Shown here piece after piece: positions 43,896-55,015 of a stretch of 64,000 bases of DNA (position 1 is its first letter; each line of letters begins with the position of its first letter). The notes under the pieces were generated by a model. The model ran no database searches. It was not told where the DNA came from and saw only the letters and a list, made by a program, of their open reading frames with translations. The stretch is from assembly GCF_025780075.1 (NCBI RefSeq), contig NZ_JAOXHM010000002.1, positions 1 through 64,000 on the forward strand. The letters are read 5' to 3'. The position numbers and the translations under genes were made by a program. This DNA comes from Ureaplasma sp. ES3154-GEN. GTDB lineage: Bacteria; Bacillota_I; Bacilli_A; Mycoplasmatales; Mycoplasmoidaceae.

Positions 43896-44792
43896 ATGCA
43901 AAGAAAGCAACAACAATATACCTTATTAGGCGATTTATATAAATATGTAAACCCTACACTGTTACAAGACATCCATATGTCATTTAGATTGATATTAAAA
44001 CAAATTGTGGAATTAATGCTAGCAGTTGAATTCGAACACTTTATGGGGTATCGCAAATATCATATGTTTGAAGGTAAAAAAAACTACCGAAACGGTTCTT
44101 TTAAGAAAACTATCTTTACGCAATTTGGCGATCTTTTAGTCAGTGTTCCACGAGATCGAAATTGTGAATTCCAAACAAGCATTATTAATAGATATTGCAA
44201 ACATTTGGGAGATGTACAAGCTTTAATTCTTGATCTTTTTGTTTTAGGTTGTCTTAAGAAACCAAAAACATTAATGATTAAGCATATGTATGGAATCAGT
44301 CCAGGAACTAAACTTATGAATCTAATGCACCAAAGAATCGATGAGTTTGTGGCTCGTTGATGATTGAAGCCAGTGGAAGCGGTTTATTCTATTGTTTTTG
44401 TTAGCAAAATTGATTTAAGTTTCTATCGGAAAAGTAAGCAAAACCACCGGTTTGCTTTAGTTGGATGAGGTATTAATTCGCGCAACGAATTAGAAATCAT
44501 TGGTTTGTATAAGTGTGATGAAGTTGATGAAAATCCTTACAGCGAAATGGTTGCAAATTGACAAAGTCGTGGAATTAAGGAGATTCATATATTAATGACT
44601 GCTTATGAATTAGATAACATTGCAGAACATATAAATGCGGTGTACCCGAAAACGCAGCTTATGGACAATAGTAGTAAAATTCTAAAAAATGATTTGAATG
44701 AACATGGTAAGGAAATTATCGATGATTTGAATAAAGTTTACAATGATGGTAATTTAGAAAATTGAAAACTATTTGTTAAAAAATGATGTTAA
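43896..44792 (+). CDS. IS256-family transposase relic lacking DDE residues
   Basis: 298 aa, TGA read as Trp. The N-terminal half is plainly IS256/Mutator type: 'LMLAVEFEHFMGYRKYHMFE', 'NYRNGSFKKTIFTQFGDLLV', 'SVPRDRNCEF'. Full transposases have about 390-400 residues. Here the first catalytic Asp site reads 'VYSIVFVSKIDL' (usual 'yPivflDaih'), the second reads 'IKEIHILMTAYELDNI' (usual vsDGlkG), and the Glu-bearing part is absent. Yet the frame has no stop. It may be a recently degenerating fossil or a protein kept for DNA binding. An upstream in-frame ATG at 43836 also exists. Terminal repeats of an element were not identified. Confidence 0.75.
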
Positions 44793-44833
44793 AAAATACG
44801 AATCCTACTTACAAAAAGTGTGATTCGTATTTT
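44793..44833. terminator. Bidirectional terminator between the transposase relic and metG
   Basis: 12-bp perfect stem (aaaatacgaatc / gattcgtatttt) lying between two converging genes, with A-run and T-run on its sides. Confidence 0.85.
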
Positions 44834-44852
44834 AATTGTTATTTATGTTTTT

Positions 44853-46415
<1,563 letters not shown>

Positions 46416-46423
46416 TTAATGAA

Positions 46424-47656
46424 TTAATATTTTTTGTTAATAAAATGCTGATGCAGCAAATTAATTTTGGTTTCAAGATCGTTATTTTGAGCAATATAAT
46501 ATTTTTTATTCGCCAACTCTTTGGGCAAATAATCTTGCTTAACATAATGATTAGGATAATCATGAGGGTATTTATAACCACTTACTCCTAACCTACTTGC
46601 ACTTTTATAATGTGCATCACGAATATGGTTAGGAATTAAATATTGCTTGCCATTTTCTATATCATCAAATGCAGTGTTATATGCAAGATAAGATGAGTTT
46701 GATTTAGGAGATAAACAAATTTGAATAACAATATTTGACAAAATTTTTGTGTTCTCAGGATAACCTAAATAACGACAAGAATTTATTGCTTGATCAACGC
46801 GTGCGCACAAACCAACATTCGCAAGACCAATATCCTCGTAAACACATACTAACAAACGTCGATAAATTGCATCAAAATCACCAATTTTAACTAAACGTGC
46901 CAAATAATAAAGACCCGCATCAACATCTGAACCGCGCAAAGATTTGTGAAAAGCAGATTTTAAATCATGAATTTCATTGCCATCTTTATGTCCCAAACTA
47001 TAAGATCCGCCCATAATCTGACTAAGAAGTTTTTCATCAATAATTTGGTGATCAGGATATAAAAAATTTATTATTTCCAATAAATTTATAATTGCTCGTA
47101 AATCTCCGTTTGTGTTGGAAATTAGTTGATTGAATGATTCTTCATTAAAGTATATTTGATAATTAAAAAGATTTTCTAAATGTTGTTTAATTTCATCAGG
47201 TTTAATAGGTTGAAATGCGAGCAATTGGCAACGAGATCTTAAAGCAGGGTTAATTGCAAAAAACGGATTTTCGGTTGTTGTTGCAAACAAAATGATTTGG
47301 TTTGTTTCAATTAAAGGCAAGAGAATATCTTGTTTATCTTTATTTAAGCGATGGATCTCGTCTATGATAATAATATATTGCTTAGACAACTTAGCGGTTT
47401 CAACAATATTTGTTAATTCTTTTTTAGAGTCTAAAACGGGATTAAAAAAATGAAAAGGAATACGTAAGCTTTTTGCTAATACTCGTGCAAAACTTGATTT
47501 ACCTACCCCAGGAGGACCATGCATAATCAAATTAGTTGCATATTGTTTTTCGATAATTTTAAACAATAAACCATTTGGACCTAATAAATGCTTTTGACCT
47601 ATTAAATCATTAATGGTTTGGGGATTTTTTAGTTTATGAATTAAATCTTTAAGCAT
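46424..47656 (-). CDS. rarA: Replication-associated recombination protein A
   Basis: 410 aa AAA+ ATPase of the RarA/MgsA/WRNIP1 family. Walker A 'HGPPGVGKSSFARVL', Walker B 'IIIDEIHRLNKDKQDILLP', sensor 1 'FATTTENPFFAINPALRSRC', and C-terminal 'SLRGSDVDAGLYYLARLVKI' plus 'YPHDYPNHYVKQDYLP', both family-specific. Acts at stalled replication forks. Overlaps rsmI by 8 bases. Confidence 0.94.
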   Translation of the reverse strand: MLKDLIHKLKNPQTINDLIGQKHLLGPNGLLFKIIEKQYATNLIMHGPPGVGKSSFARVLAKSLRIPFHFFNPVLDSKKELTNIVETAKLSKQYIIIIDEIHRLNKDKQDILLPLIETNQIILFATTTENPFFAINPALRSRCQLLAFQPIKPDEIKQHLENLFNYQIYFNEESFNQLISNTNGDLRAIINLLEIINFLYPDHQIIDEKLLSQIMGGSYSLGHKDGNEIHDLKSAFHKSLRGSDVDAGLYYLARLVKIGDFDAIYRRLLVCVYEDIGLANVGLCARVDQAINSCRYLGYPENTKILSNIVIQICLSPKSNSSYLAYNTAFDDIENGKQYLIPNHIRDAHYKSASRLGVSGYKYPHDYPNHYVKQDYLPKELANKKYYIAQNNDLETKINLLHQHFINKKY

Positions 47657-48497
47657 AATTTAACATGATTTTATAAAGTTCACTTGCATTAAGATTATAT
47701 TGTTGACCGACTTGTTTACAAGCATCTTTTAGACGCATACCATTGTTTACAAGATTTTGAATTTGATTAATAATATTTTCAATGCTTTGATCAACTTCTT
47801 CATTTTTAACAACCAGTTGATTGTGATCGATAACGATGACAAATTCACCAAGTTCAGTGATATGCTCGTGCATTTGGGAAATTTTACCAAAGTAAAATGA
47901 TTCGTTTAATTTAGTTAATTCCCGGCCAATAAAAACATGAACATCGCCTAACACACTTTGGATATCATCCAATGTTTTTTTAATGCGGTGAACCGCTTCA
48001 TAAACAACAAAGGTAGTTTGGACATTTTTATATTTTTCTAAGACTTCAAGACGTTGTTTTTGGGTTTTGCCTAAAAACCCTAAAAACATAAATGTTGAGG
48101 ACAACAAACCACTTGCGACTAGTGCGTGCATACAAGCTGATGGCCCGTTAATCACTTCTACTCCGACGTTTTGTTCGTGACATGCGCGAATTAAATTAAA
48201 TCCAGGATCAGACACAGTCGGATAACCTGCGTCAGAAACAAGCACAGTGGGATAGGATTTGATATAATCTAATGCTTCATTGATTTTTGCTTGCTCTTTA
48301 AAATTATCAAAACGAATTAATTTTTTGTAGTCTATCAAGTTAAAAGCATGCAACAATTTTTTGGTTATTCGGGTGTCTTCACATAAAATAACATATGCTT
48401 TGTCTAGTGCGTCGATTGCACGTTGATTGAACTCTTGCAAATTACCAATAGGAGTGGCAATCACAGTTAATTTATGAACTGAATCTTTGAGTTTCAT
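47649..48497 (-). CDS. rsmI: 16S rRNA (cytidine-2'-O)-methyltransferase
   Basis: 282 aa SAM-dependent tetrapyrrole-methylase-fold enzyme that modifies C1402 of 16S rRNA. 'VIATPIGNLQEFNQRAIDAL', 'CEDTRITKKLLHAF', 'LVSDAGYPTVSDPGFNLIRA', 'VINGPSACMHALVASGL' and 'VVYEAVHRIKKTL' are all RsmI motifs. Starts on the stop of rnmV (3-base overlap). Confidence 0.95.
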   Translation of the reverse strand: MKLKDSVHKLTVIATPIGNLQEFNQRAIDALDKAYVILCEDTRITKKLLHAFNLIDYKKLIRFDNFKEQAKINEALDYIKSYPTVLVSDAGYPTVSDPGFNLIRACHEQNVGVEVINGPSACMHALVASGLLSSTFMFLGFLGKTQKQRLEVLEKYKNVQTTFVVYEAVHRIKKTLDDIQSVLGDVHVFIGRELTKLNESFYFGKISQMHEHITELGEFVIVIDHNQLVVKNEEVDQSIENIINQIQNLVNNGMRLKDACKQVGQQYNLNASELYKIMLNYA

Positions 48498-49048
48498 TAA
48501 TAAATTCCTTTCGCAATTAATAGTTCTTGAATTTGTTCAAAACTGAATCGCATCATCACTAAACGTTTATATAATTGCTTGTGGTTTGCGTAACTAATGT
48601 GTAATGCTTCACATAGAAGTATACGTTTTTGTTTATTGTCAAGTTTCAAATTTAGATAATCAGACCAAGATAAACTAATATCTAGATTTTGGTTAAAAAT
48701 AACACTGTGTTTTAATAAAGTTTCGTAAAGGACCTGTGAATTCGCTTCCGCAATGCCAATTTTTTTAGGAACTTTATTTTTCATGTCAGTTTTTTTAATA
48801 AAGCATTGTTTGAGCGGGGTTTTGATATACTGGGTAATAATCTTGCGAATTCTTTCTCCTTGGTAATCAGGATCTAAAAATAAAATAACCCCTCGCGTTT
48901 TATTAACTTGATCAATCAAAGCTAGGGTTTCTTTATTTATTTCTGAGCCGTTAGTAATAATAAAATCAGCATCAAATAGCGATGCTAATTTTTGTTGATC
49001 TGTTTTTCCTTCAACAACAATTACTTCTTTAATTTGTCGTTTGAACAT
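48497..49048 (-). CDS. rnmV: Ribonuclease M5
   Basis: 183 aa. Matures 5S rRNA. TOPRIM motifs 'VIVVEGKTDQQKLASLF' (catalytic Glu) and 'ILFLDPDYQGERIRKII' (D-x-D region). The family 'KKIGIAEANSQVLYETL' follows. Its gene begins inside the 3' end of prs (28-base overlap). Confidence 0.92.
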   Translation of the reverse strand: MFKRQIKEVIVVEGKTDQQKLASLFDADFIITNGSEINKETLALIDQVNKTRGVILFLDPDYQGERIRKIITQYIKTPLKQCFIKKTDMKNKVPKKIGIAEANSQVLYETLLKHSVIFNQNLDISLSWSDYLNLKLDNKQKRILLCEALHISYANHKQLYKRLVMMRFSFEQIQELLIAKGIY

Positions 49049-50082
49049 ACTGAGGAAAATTGATCACTGAAAAGTTGTTTGGAGTTAAGATCGTGAATTA
49101 AGGACATTGATCCATCATTTTGTGAATAAATCTTAATGCATTCACTTAAAGATGGAGCTACACTAACAATATTTAATCAATCGTAGTGGGGGTTTTTAAT
49201 GGTGTCAGTTATATAAACTTTATCAACAATTCCTGCCTGAATCGCTTGATCAATACGTTCAAGCGCGTTGTTATTAAATAATCCATGTGTTGCCATAATG
49301 GTAACAGATGAAGCACCTTGTTGCTTAACAAGTTTTGCAGCACCTAAGATGGTTCCACCTGTGTCAATCATATCATCGATTAAAACGCAGTCCTTATCTT
49401 GAACATCCCCGAGAATGTTATTAATTTCTACTTCATTTTTACCACAACGACGTTTATCAACAATCGCCAAACCAGTATTAGTAGCCATTGAGATTTCACG
49501 ACTTCGTTTCACAGAACCATAATCAGGGGAAACAACAACAACATTGCTTAAATCGTTTTTATGATCGACTGCGTATTTTTTAAATAACATTCATGCACCC
49601 TGTAAAGTATCAAAGGGGATGTCAAAAAAACCTTGTTCTTGAGCGGAATGGATATCGTATGTTAAAACATTATTTGCACCAGCTGTTTCGATTAATTTAG
49701 CAACTAAACGGGCAGTAATTGGTTCACGAGGATTTGCTTTACGATCTTGTCGTGCGTAACCGAAATAAGGGATAATAACATTAATACTTTTTGCAGACGC
49801 ACGCCGCATAGCATCGATTGCGATTAAAAGTTCCATTAGTGCATCATTAACTGGTTTAGCAGTTGACTGGATTAATACAATTCGACGATGTCGGACAGAT
49901 AATAAAGGTTTTACTAAAATCTCCCCATCGGCAAAATGTTCAATTTTGATTGGTGATAATTCAATATTTAATTGACGAGCAATTTCTGTTCCTAAATCTT
50001 GAGAATTAGACAACGCAAAGACTAAAACATCTTCACGAATAGCAGATTTTCTTTGGCATTCATTATTGTGAATTTCGGACAT
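49021..50082 (-). CDS. prs: Ribose-phosphate pyrophosphokinase
   Basis: 353 aa. Makes PRPP from ribose 5-phosphate and ATP. 'IEHFADGEILVKPLLSVRHR', 'IPYFGYARQDRKANPREPIT', 'TYDIHSAQEQGFFDIPFDTL', and the PRPP loop 'VLIDDMIDTGGTI' are present. Start ATG at 50082 is chosen over an upstream in-frame start because of SD 'AAAGGAG'. Two TGA-Trp codons. About 30 residues longer than typical enzymes, mainly a C-terminal tail after 'PHYDWLNIVSVAPSLSECI'. Links to psuG, whose product ribose 5-phosphate is its substrate. Confidence 0.94.
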
Positions 50083-50686
50083 TTTTTGACTCCTTTGTGT
50101 TTGCATAAACAAATAAACATACGTCATTAACGTGATAAAGGTTTGGATCTAGATCAATGATTCCTTCATCGTTAAACCCACTAACTTGTAATTCTTTTTG
50201 TGAACATAACATTCCGAATGAATTCACACCCATTAGTTTTCCTGGAGTGATGAATTGACCGTTGGGCATCATTTGGTTGATACTAGCAACTACAACTAAC
50301 ATATCTTCGCGGACATTGCTTGCCCCACAAACAATTTGAACCATTTGGTTTTCAAGACTAACTTGGCAAACATTTAAATGCGTATTAGGAATTGGTTCAA
50401 ATGATTTTATTTGACCAACTTTAAAAAATTTAATTTGGTGAATATCAAAAACTAAGTTAGTTATTTTTTGTAATTCTTCAATAAACGTTGTATCAGGTTT
50501 TAAAAACCCTACCGCTAAATTGCTAAAATATTGTGATGCATGTAAAACATTAATTCCTACAACAGTTTCATTTGCATATAAAATCACAATATCATCTTTT
50601 ATTTGGTGTTGATGAGTTAATGGTTGGTCATTAAAACTAACAATTAAACTATCATCAAGTGTGTTCTGATTATAAATAATATACAT
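50063..50686 (-). CDS. ytpR: YtpR-type tRNA-binding (EMAP/OB-fold) protein
   Basis: 207 aa. The C-terminal half is the OB-fold tRNA-binding domain: 'HLNVCQVSLENQMVQIVCGA', then 'VREDMLVVVASINQMMPNG' and 'GVNSFGMLCSQKEL', as in PheT N-terminal domains and YtpR. The first 90 residues are the usual YtpR lead. A free protein that may deliver tRNA to synthetases such as MetG in the same operon. Overlaps prs by 20 bases. Confidence 0.88.
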   Translation of the reverse strand: MYIIYNQNTLDDSLIVSFNDQPLTHQHQIKDDIVILYANETVVGINVLHASQYFSNLAVGFLKPDTTFIEELQKITNLVFDIHQIKFFKVGQIKSFEPIPNTHLNVCQVSLENQMVQIVCGASNVREDMLVVVASINQMMPNGQFITPGKLMGVNSFGMLCSQKELQVSGFNDEGIIDLDPNLYHVNDVCLFVYANTKESKNVRNSQ

Positions 50687-50714
50687 TGAATCAACTTACT
50701 TCCTTCTAGTATAT

Positions 50715-50720
50715 ATTATA
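50715..50720 (-). promoter_or_regulatory. Putative -10 box of the ytpR-prs-rnmV-rsmI-rarA-metG operon
   Basis: TATAAT on the minus strand, 29 bases before the ytpR start, with SD 'AGAAGGAAG' between. Confidence 0.5.
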
Positions 50721-51287
50721 AGTAAGAGCAGGATAAACAGAAACCCTAAATAGTAAATAAGGAAGGAATTTCTTTATTTATTTATAAAAATAAGTTAGAA
50801 ATAAATTAATACACCAGTTTTTTATCTTTTATATAAACTAGGGAATGTGCTGAGAAATTACTTTAGTTGGCGTCTAAATCTAGTCCTAATGAATATACCA
50901 TTAAGCTAATTTCAAAAAGCTTTTTGTCTTAATTGCTTATATTATTTAATATAATACTTTTTTAGTTTTCGTAAATTACAAATAGTATAAAAACAAAAAT
51001 AAATTAAATATTTTTTCCACTGGTATCTATTGTGTTTGTGTATAAAAATTGTTAGTGATGTCAAAATTTTTATAAAAATAAATTTCTTCTGATGGTTTGG
51101 TTATTATGGAATAAAAATTTTATTTTTCGTTATTCAAAATAGGGTAAGTTTTCTTTTTCTGTAAAAAACGATTTATATAAAAAAAGAAAATTTAACAATT
51201 AGTTCTGATAATAAATTAATGACTGTAAAAATAAATTAGAAAATAAGAAAAAATAATTTATAGGTTGAAAAAATTAATATTGATTTT

Positions 51288-51305
51288 TGTCTAACTAATT
51301 AGACA
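51288..51305. promoter_or_regulatory. Palindrome next to the degV promoter, operator candidate
   Basis: tgtctaa-ctaa-ttagaca: perfect 7-bp arms ending one base before the -35 box. Confidence 0.5.
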
Positions 51306-51306
51306 T

Positions 51307-51335
51307 TTGAAAGATGTTTTAAAATAAAATATAAT
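51307..51335 (+). promoter_or_regulatory. Promoter of degV and the reductase gene
   Basis: TTGAAA (51307-51312), 17-base spacer, TATAAT (51330-51335). This is the best sigma-A-type promoter seen in the window. Confidence 0.75.
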
Positions 51336-51365
51336 TAAACATTATGTAATAAAAGGATGAAGTTT

Positions 51366-52229
51366 ATGAAAACCGCTATTTTAATTGATACAGGAGCAAA
51401 TGTTGTTGATTTCAACCTGCCGGATGTTTATTTTATTCCTATTGGCTTAACTATTAAAAACCGTTATAATGGGGAAGAAAATGTTTATGATGACGTATTG
51501 GATGTTAGTCAGGAACAAATGAAAAATGCACTAGTTGCAAAACATGATATTAAGACAAATTACCCATCAACCGGAAAAGTGATTAATAAACTAGAAACTT
51601 TATTTAATAATTATGACCGTGTAATTGTTTTAACTTTATCTTCTGGACTGTCAGGTTATTATTCATCTTTTCAAGTTATTAAAAAAAGTTTTGTACACAA
51701 AAACCTATTAGTTATTGACTCAAAAGCAGTTAGTTTAGGTATTAACTGGTTGGTTACTGATTTGCTTGATTATTTAAAGAATAATCCAGATAATGAGATG
51801 ATTTCTAATTTTGTGGAAAACCAAACACGTAGAATTGTGGGCGGAGTTATTGTATCTGATCTATCACAATTAATTGCTGGAGGTCGGATTTCAAAAATTA
51901 AAGGAATGATTGCATCAACATTTAAACTTAAATTAATTATTAAATGAAATTACAAACTAGATTTTGTAGATAAAACATTATCGTTTAGTAGTGCAATTGA
52001 CAAAACGTTACAAACTATTAATGAAATTAACCAATGAGCCACAAAAGGAATTAAGCGAATTGCGATCCTAACAGATCTGGAAAATAGTGAACAATTAGCA
52101 ACATTACAAAATTTAGTTGTTGAGCGTTTAAGACAACCTGTAGAAATCATTCACTCATATCTTCCAGGATGTATTTATGCGCATGTAGGAATTAACAACT
52201 TTGCGATTATGATTGAGGCGAATGAATAA
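51366..52229 (+). CDS. DegV-family fatty-acid-binding protein
   Basis: 287 aa. 'AILIDTGANVVDF' start, 'YFIPIGLTIKNRYNGEENVY', 'TNYPSTGKVINKLE' and 'VIVLTLSSGLSGYYSSFQVI' match DegV (usual 'PLxVxxxxxxYxD', 'TSQPSxG', 'xSSxLSGTYxS'). The family binds fatty acids and serves FakA-type kinases. ATG 51366 gives better spacing from 'aaaagg' than ATG 51357. The stop overlaps the next ATG (TAATG). Confidence 0.88.
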
Positions 52230-53218
52230 TGATTTATGATGTAGTAATTATTGGAGCAGGACCAGTTGGATTATTTGCTGGTTCAATGGGTGGTTATTTT
52301 GGTTTAAAAACCCTTGTTATTGAAACAAGTGATAAGTTAGGCGGTCAAGTAACATATCTATATTTAAATAAAGAAATCAGAGATGTTCCGGGATATACAA
52401 GTATTAAAGCAAAAACATATATTCAAAATTTAATCAACCAAGCTCAATCATATGAAAATGTAAATATTAAACAAGATGTTAGCATTGCGTCTTACTCGAG
52501 AAACGAATTTAATCATTTTGTATTATATGATCAAAATAGTGAAGTAATTGCGGAAACAAAATACATTATTTTTGCTTATGGTAAAGGCGGGTATACACCA
52601 ATTCGTTTAGATCAATTAGTTGCACCAGATGCAATTAATTGTCAAAACATTTTATATTCTGTACACAATGACAACATTGATTTTAATAACAAAAAGATTG
52701 TTGTTTTAGGTGGGGGAGATAGTGCGCTGGATAATAGTGTGTATTTAACAGACAAGTTTGAAAATGTCGATGTCTCTTTAATTGTAAGAAACGAGATTAA
52801 AGGCCACTCATGAAGCGTAAATGATTTAGCAGTGCGCAATATTAAAGTTTTTAAACAGACAAAAATTAAAGCAGTTAGTCCTAATGAGTTATCTTTAGTT
52901 CAAAAAAGTGATGAAAATACCACAAAGGAATTTACTTTAGATTTTGATTATATTTTAGTTCAATATGGGGCAACAATGAATGCGGATATTGTCTTTAAGG
53001 ATTGAAAATCTCTAAGTTTTGATGAAAAAGACCGTATTTTAGTGAACAGTTTGAATGAAACATCACTTGCAAACACATATGCAATCGGAGATTGTTGTTC
53101 ATTTAATTCTGGTTTAATGGCACAAGATGTTTATTCAATTATTACAGGTCAAGCAGATGCTTTTAAAGTTTTAAAACGAATTGTATTAGCTATGAAAAAC
53201 AGCGAAAAAAATAGCTAA
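52229..53218 (+). CDS. Ferredoxin/flavodoxin-NADP+ reductase-like flavoprotein
   Basis: 329 aa. Thioredoxin-reductase fold: FAD motif 'VVIIGAGPVGLFAGSMGGYF', 'GGQVTYLYLNKEIRDVPGY', NAD(P) motif 'VVLGGGDSALDNSVYL', C-terminal 'YAIGDCC'. The redox CxxC of TrxB is absent and the usual TrxB position is replaced, which marks the YumC/TrxB2-type ferredoxin-NADP reductases. Two TGA-Trp. Distinct from the true TrxB at 22894. Confidence 0.88.
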
Positions 53219-53226
53219 ATTTTTGG

Positions 53227-53232
53227 TATAAT
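53227..53232 (+). promoter_or_regulatory. -10 box of the rplM-rpsI operon
   Basis: TATAAT 67 bases before the rplM start, leaving a leader of about 60 bases with a possible regulatory role. Confidence 0.5.
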
Positions 53233-53298
53233 TATTGAAGTTACATCCAACCCGCAATTTTATATTGTATTTTTTATTATGTTATAAAGGAGATTTTG

Positions 53299-53754
53299 AT
53301 GCAAAAATCAACAATGCTTAAAAAAGCAGCAGCTGATGCTCGTCGTAATTGATATGTAATTGATGCGACAGATCTTGTTTTAGGTCGTTTATCAGTTGTT
53401 ATTGCTGATACTTTAAGAGGAAAAAACAAACCAGACTTTACACCTAATGTGGATGGTGGAGATCATGTTATTGTAGTTAATGTTAACAAAATGATATTAA
53501 CTGGAAATAAGGCGCAAAATGAAAACTGATACAACCACTCACACTATATTGGGGGTTTAAGAACTCGTTCAGGAAAAGAAATGTTAAGCAAATATGCTGA
53601 CGAATTATTACGTCGTAGTGTTAAGGGTATGTTGCCTAAAAACCGTTTATCTCGTCAAATTATCAACAAACTACACATTTACAAAACTGCTACTCACCCA
53701 CATGAAGCACAAACACCAGTGGTTTTAGATTTAAAGAAGGGGAATGGTAAATAA
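53299..53754 (+). CDS. rplM: 50S ribosomal protein L13
   Basis: 151 aa. '[20 protein letters not shown]' with TGA-Trp, '[19 protein letters not shown]', 'HSHYIGGLR', '[15 protein letters not shown]', '[16 protein letters not shown]' are L13 signatures. SD 'aaaggag' before ATG 53299. Two bases before rpsI, the universal pair. Confidence 0.97.
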
Positions 53755-53756
53755 TT

Positions 53757-54149
53757 ATGGCTAATACGCAATACAAAGGACTTGGAAGACGTAAGTCATC
53801 AGTTGCTCGTGTTCTTTTAACACCAGGAACTGGAAAATTTTTAGTTAATAAAGTTGATCCTAATACATTCTTTCCAAATAAATTAGTAATCCAAGATATG
53901 ATGCAACCTTTAACTCTACTAAAAGTTGCTGACAAATTCGATGTTGAAGTTAGTGTTTTTGGTGGTGGTTTTAACGGGCAAGCAGGAGCAATTCGTTTAG
54001 GTTTAGCTCGTGCTCTAATCGAAGTTAAAGCAGACTACAAATCAGATTTACGTCAAGCTGGATTGGTAACTCGTGATGCACGTGTTAAAGAACGTAAAAA
54101 ATTCGGTCTTTATGGTGCACGTCGAGCTCCACAATTTACAAAACGTTAA
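53757..54149 (+). CDS. rpsI: 30S ribosomal protein S9
   Basis: 130 aa. '[20 protein letters not shown]', '[20 protein letters not shown]', and the C-terminal '[17 protein letters not shown]' ending in K-R, which reaches the P-site tRNA. SD 'aagaagggg' lies inside the end of rplM. Confidence 0.97.
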   Translation: MANTQYKGLGRRKSSVARVLLTPGTGKFLVNKVDPNTFFPNKLVIQDMMQPLTLLKVADKFDVEVSVFGGGFNGQAGAIRLGLARALIEVKADYKSDLRQAGLVTRDARVKERKKFGLYGARRAPQFTKR

Positions 54150-54180
54150 AAATTTATTTTCAAAAATGATTTATATATCA

Positions 54181-54212
54181 AAACAACCTGAATTATTTTG
54201 GGTTGTTTTTTG
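54181..54212 (+). terminator. Terminator of rplM-rpsI
   Basis: 9-bp perfect stem aaaacaacc / ggttgtttt, 12-base loop, T-run. Confidence 0.85.
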
Positions 54213-54374
54213 TTTTCGTTAATCTTAAAGAAGTTAAAAAGAACACTTATTTTAAACTATCAATTTATCTATTTTTTTGTTTTTCAAATTACACAAAATA
54301 ATATTAACGAACACTTAAATTTTTAGCAAATCTGTGTTATCATAAATAGTATATAAAAATATCTAGAGGTTTTA

Positions 54375-54959
54375 ATGAAAAAAGTTTTATTTCTTGATGG
54401 CTCATTTATTACAAATGAAGCATCTTATACAACAAATTTAATGGATTTATATGCAAAAGAATTTGTAAATGTGGAACGAATTAATTTAAATAATTCAGTT
54501 TTTAATAAGCAACACTTATCGCAAGATAATTTTCCTCAATATTGAATGGATATTGATGCTGATGCTTGGATTAATAAACTAAAAGAAACTGATTTACTAG
54601 TTTTATCAGCAACGTTAGTAAATTTTAATGTTCCTACAGTTGTTAAGAATTTTATTGATGGAATTGCGATCGCAGAAAAAACATTCTCATATACTCGTTC
54701 TACCAATGGACAACCAGTTGGTTTATTAGATAATTTAAATGTTGTACTTGTAATTTCTCAAGGTGGACCAGAAGAAGAACTTCCATCTTACCAAAAAGTT
54801 TGATTAGAAAAAGTATTTAACTTTGTTGGAGCAAAAACGATTAATTTTATTGAAGTTAACGGAACAAAAATTGCACCTCTTGACAGCGCAAACCCACAAG
54901 AGTATGCACAAACACGATTAGCTGAATTCCAAGAAATTGTAAAAAAAATTGGTTTGTAA
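54375..54959 (+). CDS. azoR: FMN-dependent NADH azoreductase-like protein
   Basis: 194 aa flavodoxin-fold reductase. 'LFLDGSFITNEASYTTNLMD' (FMN loop), 'SATLVNFNVPTVVKNFIDGI' (usual PMYNFxxPxxLKxxID), 'EKTFSYT', and 'VVLVISQGG' (usual RGG/SRGG) match AzoR/AcpD. Predicted to reduce quinones or nitro/azo compounds with NADH. SD 'tagaggt' before ATG 54375. Two TGA-Trp. Confidence 0.88.
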
Positions 54960-54967
54960 GATAAATA

Positions 54968-55010
54968 ATATAAAAAGAAGAGGGCATGAAAGCGCCTCTT
55001 CTTTTTATAT
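54968..55010. terminator. Bidirectional terminator between azoR and dinB
   Basis: 17-bp stem with one bulged G (atataaaaagaagagg.. / ..cctcttctttttatat). It serves both converging genes; the dinB stop is 6 bases away. Confidence 0.88.
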
Positions 55011-55015
55011 ATTTT

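Larger units (their letters stand above)
50687..51365. other. Divergent intergenic region ytpR/degV
   Basis: About 680 bases, very A+T rich. It holds the ytpR promoter, a less A+T-rich island at 50840-50920 that can fold imperfectly (gaaatta / taatttc), the 18-bp palindrome at 51288-51305 and the degV promoter. No gene or tRNA could be supported. Confidence 0.65.

Noticed and set aside
43056-43900. CRISPR array or tandem repeat
   Set aside because: The repeats are inverted, all different from each other and without regular spacing.
50850-50925. tRNA-like segment on the minus strand (gaaatta ... taatttc, with ttaatggta like a D-loop)
   Set aside because: Only about 60 bases, no T-loop GTTCRA and no convincing anticodon stem. 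Kept as a finding on structure only.
52229-53218. Second thioredoxin reductase
   Set aside because: No CxxC redox pair; features fit the ferredoxin/flavodoxin-NADP reductase branch.
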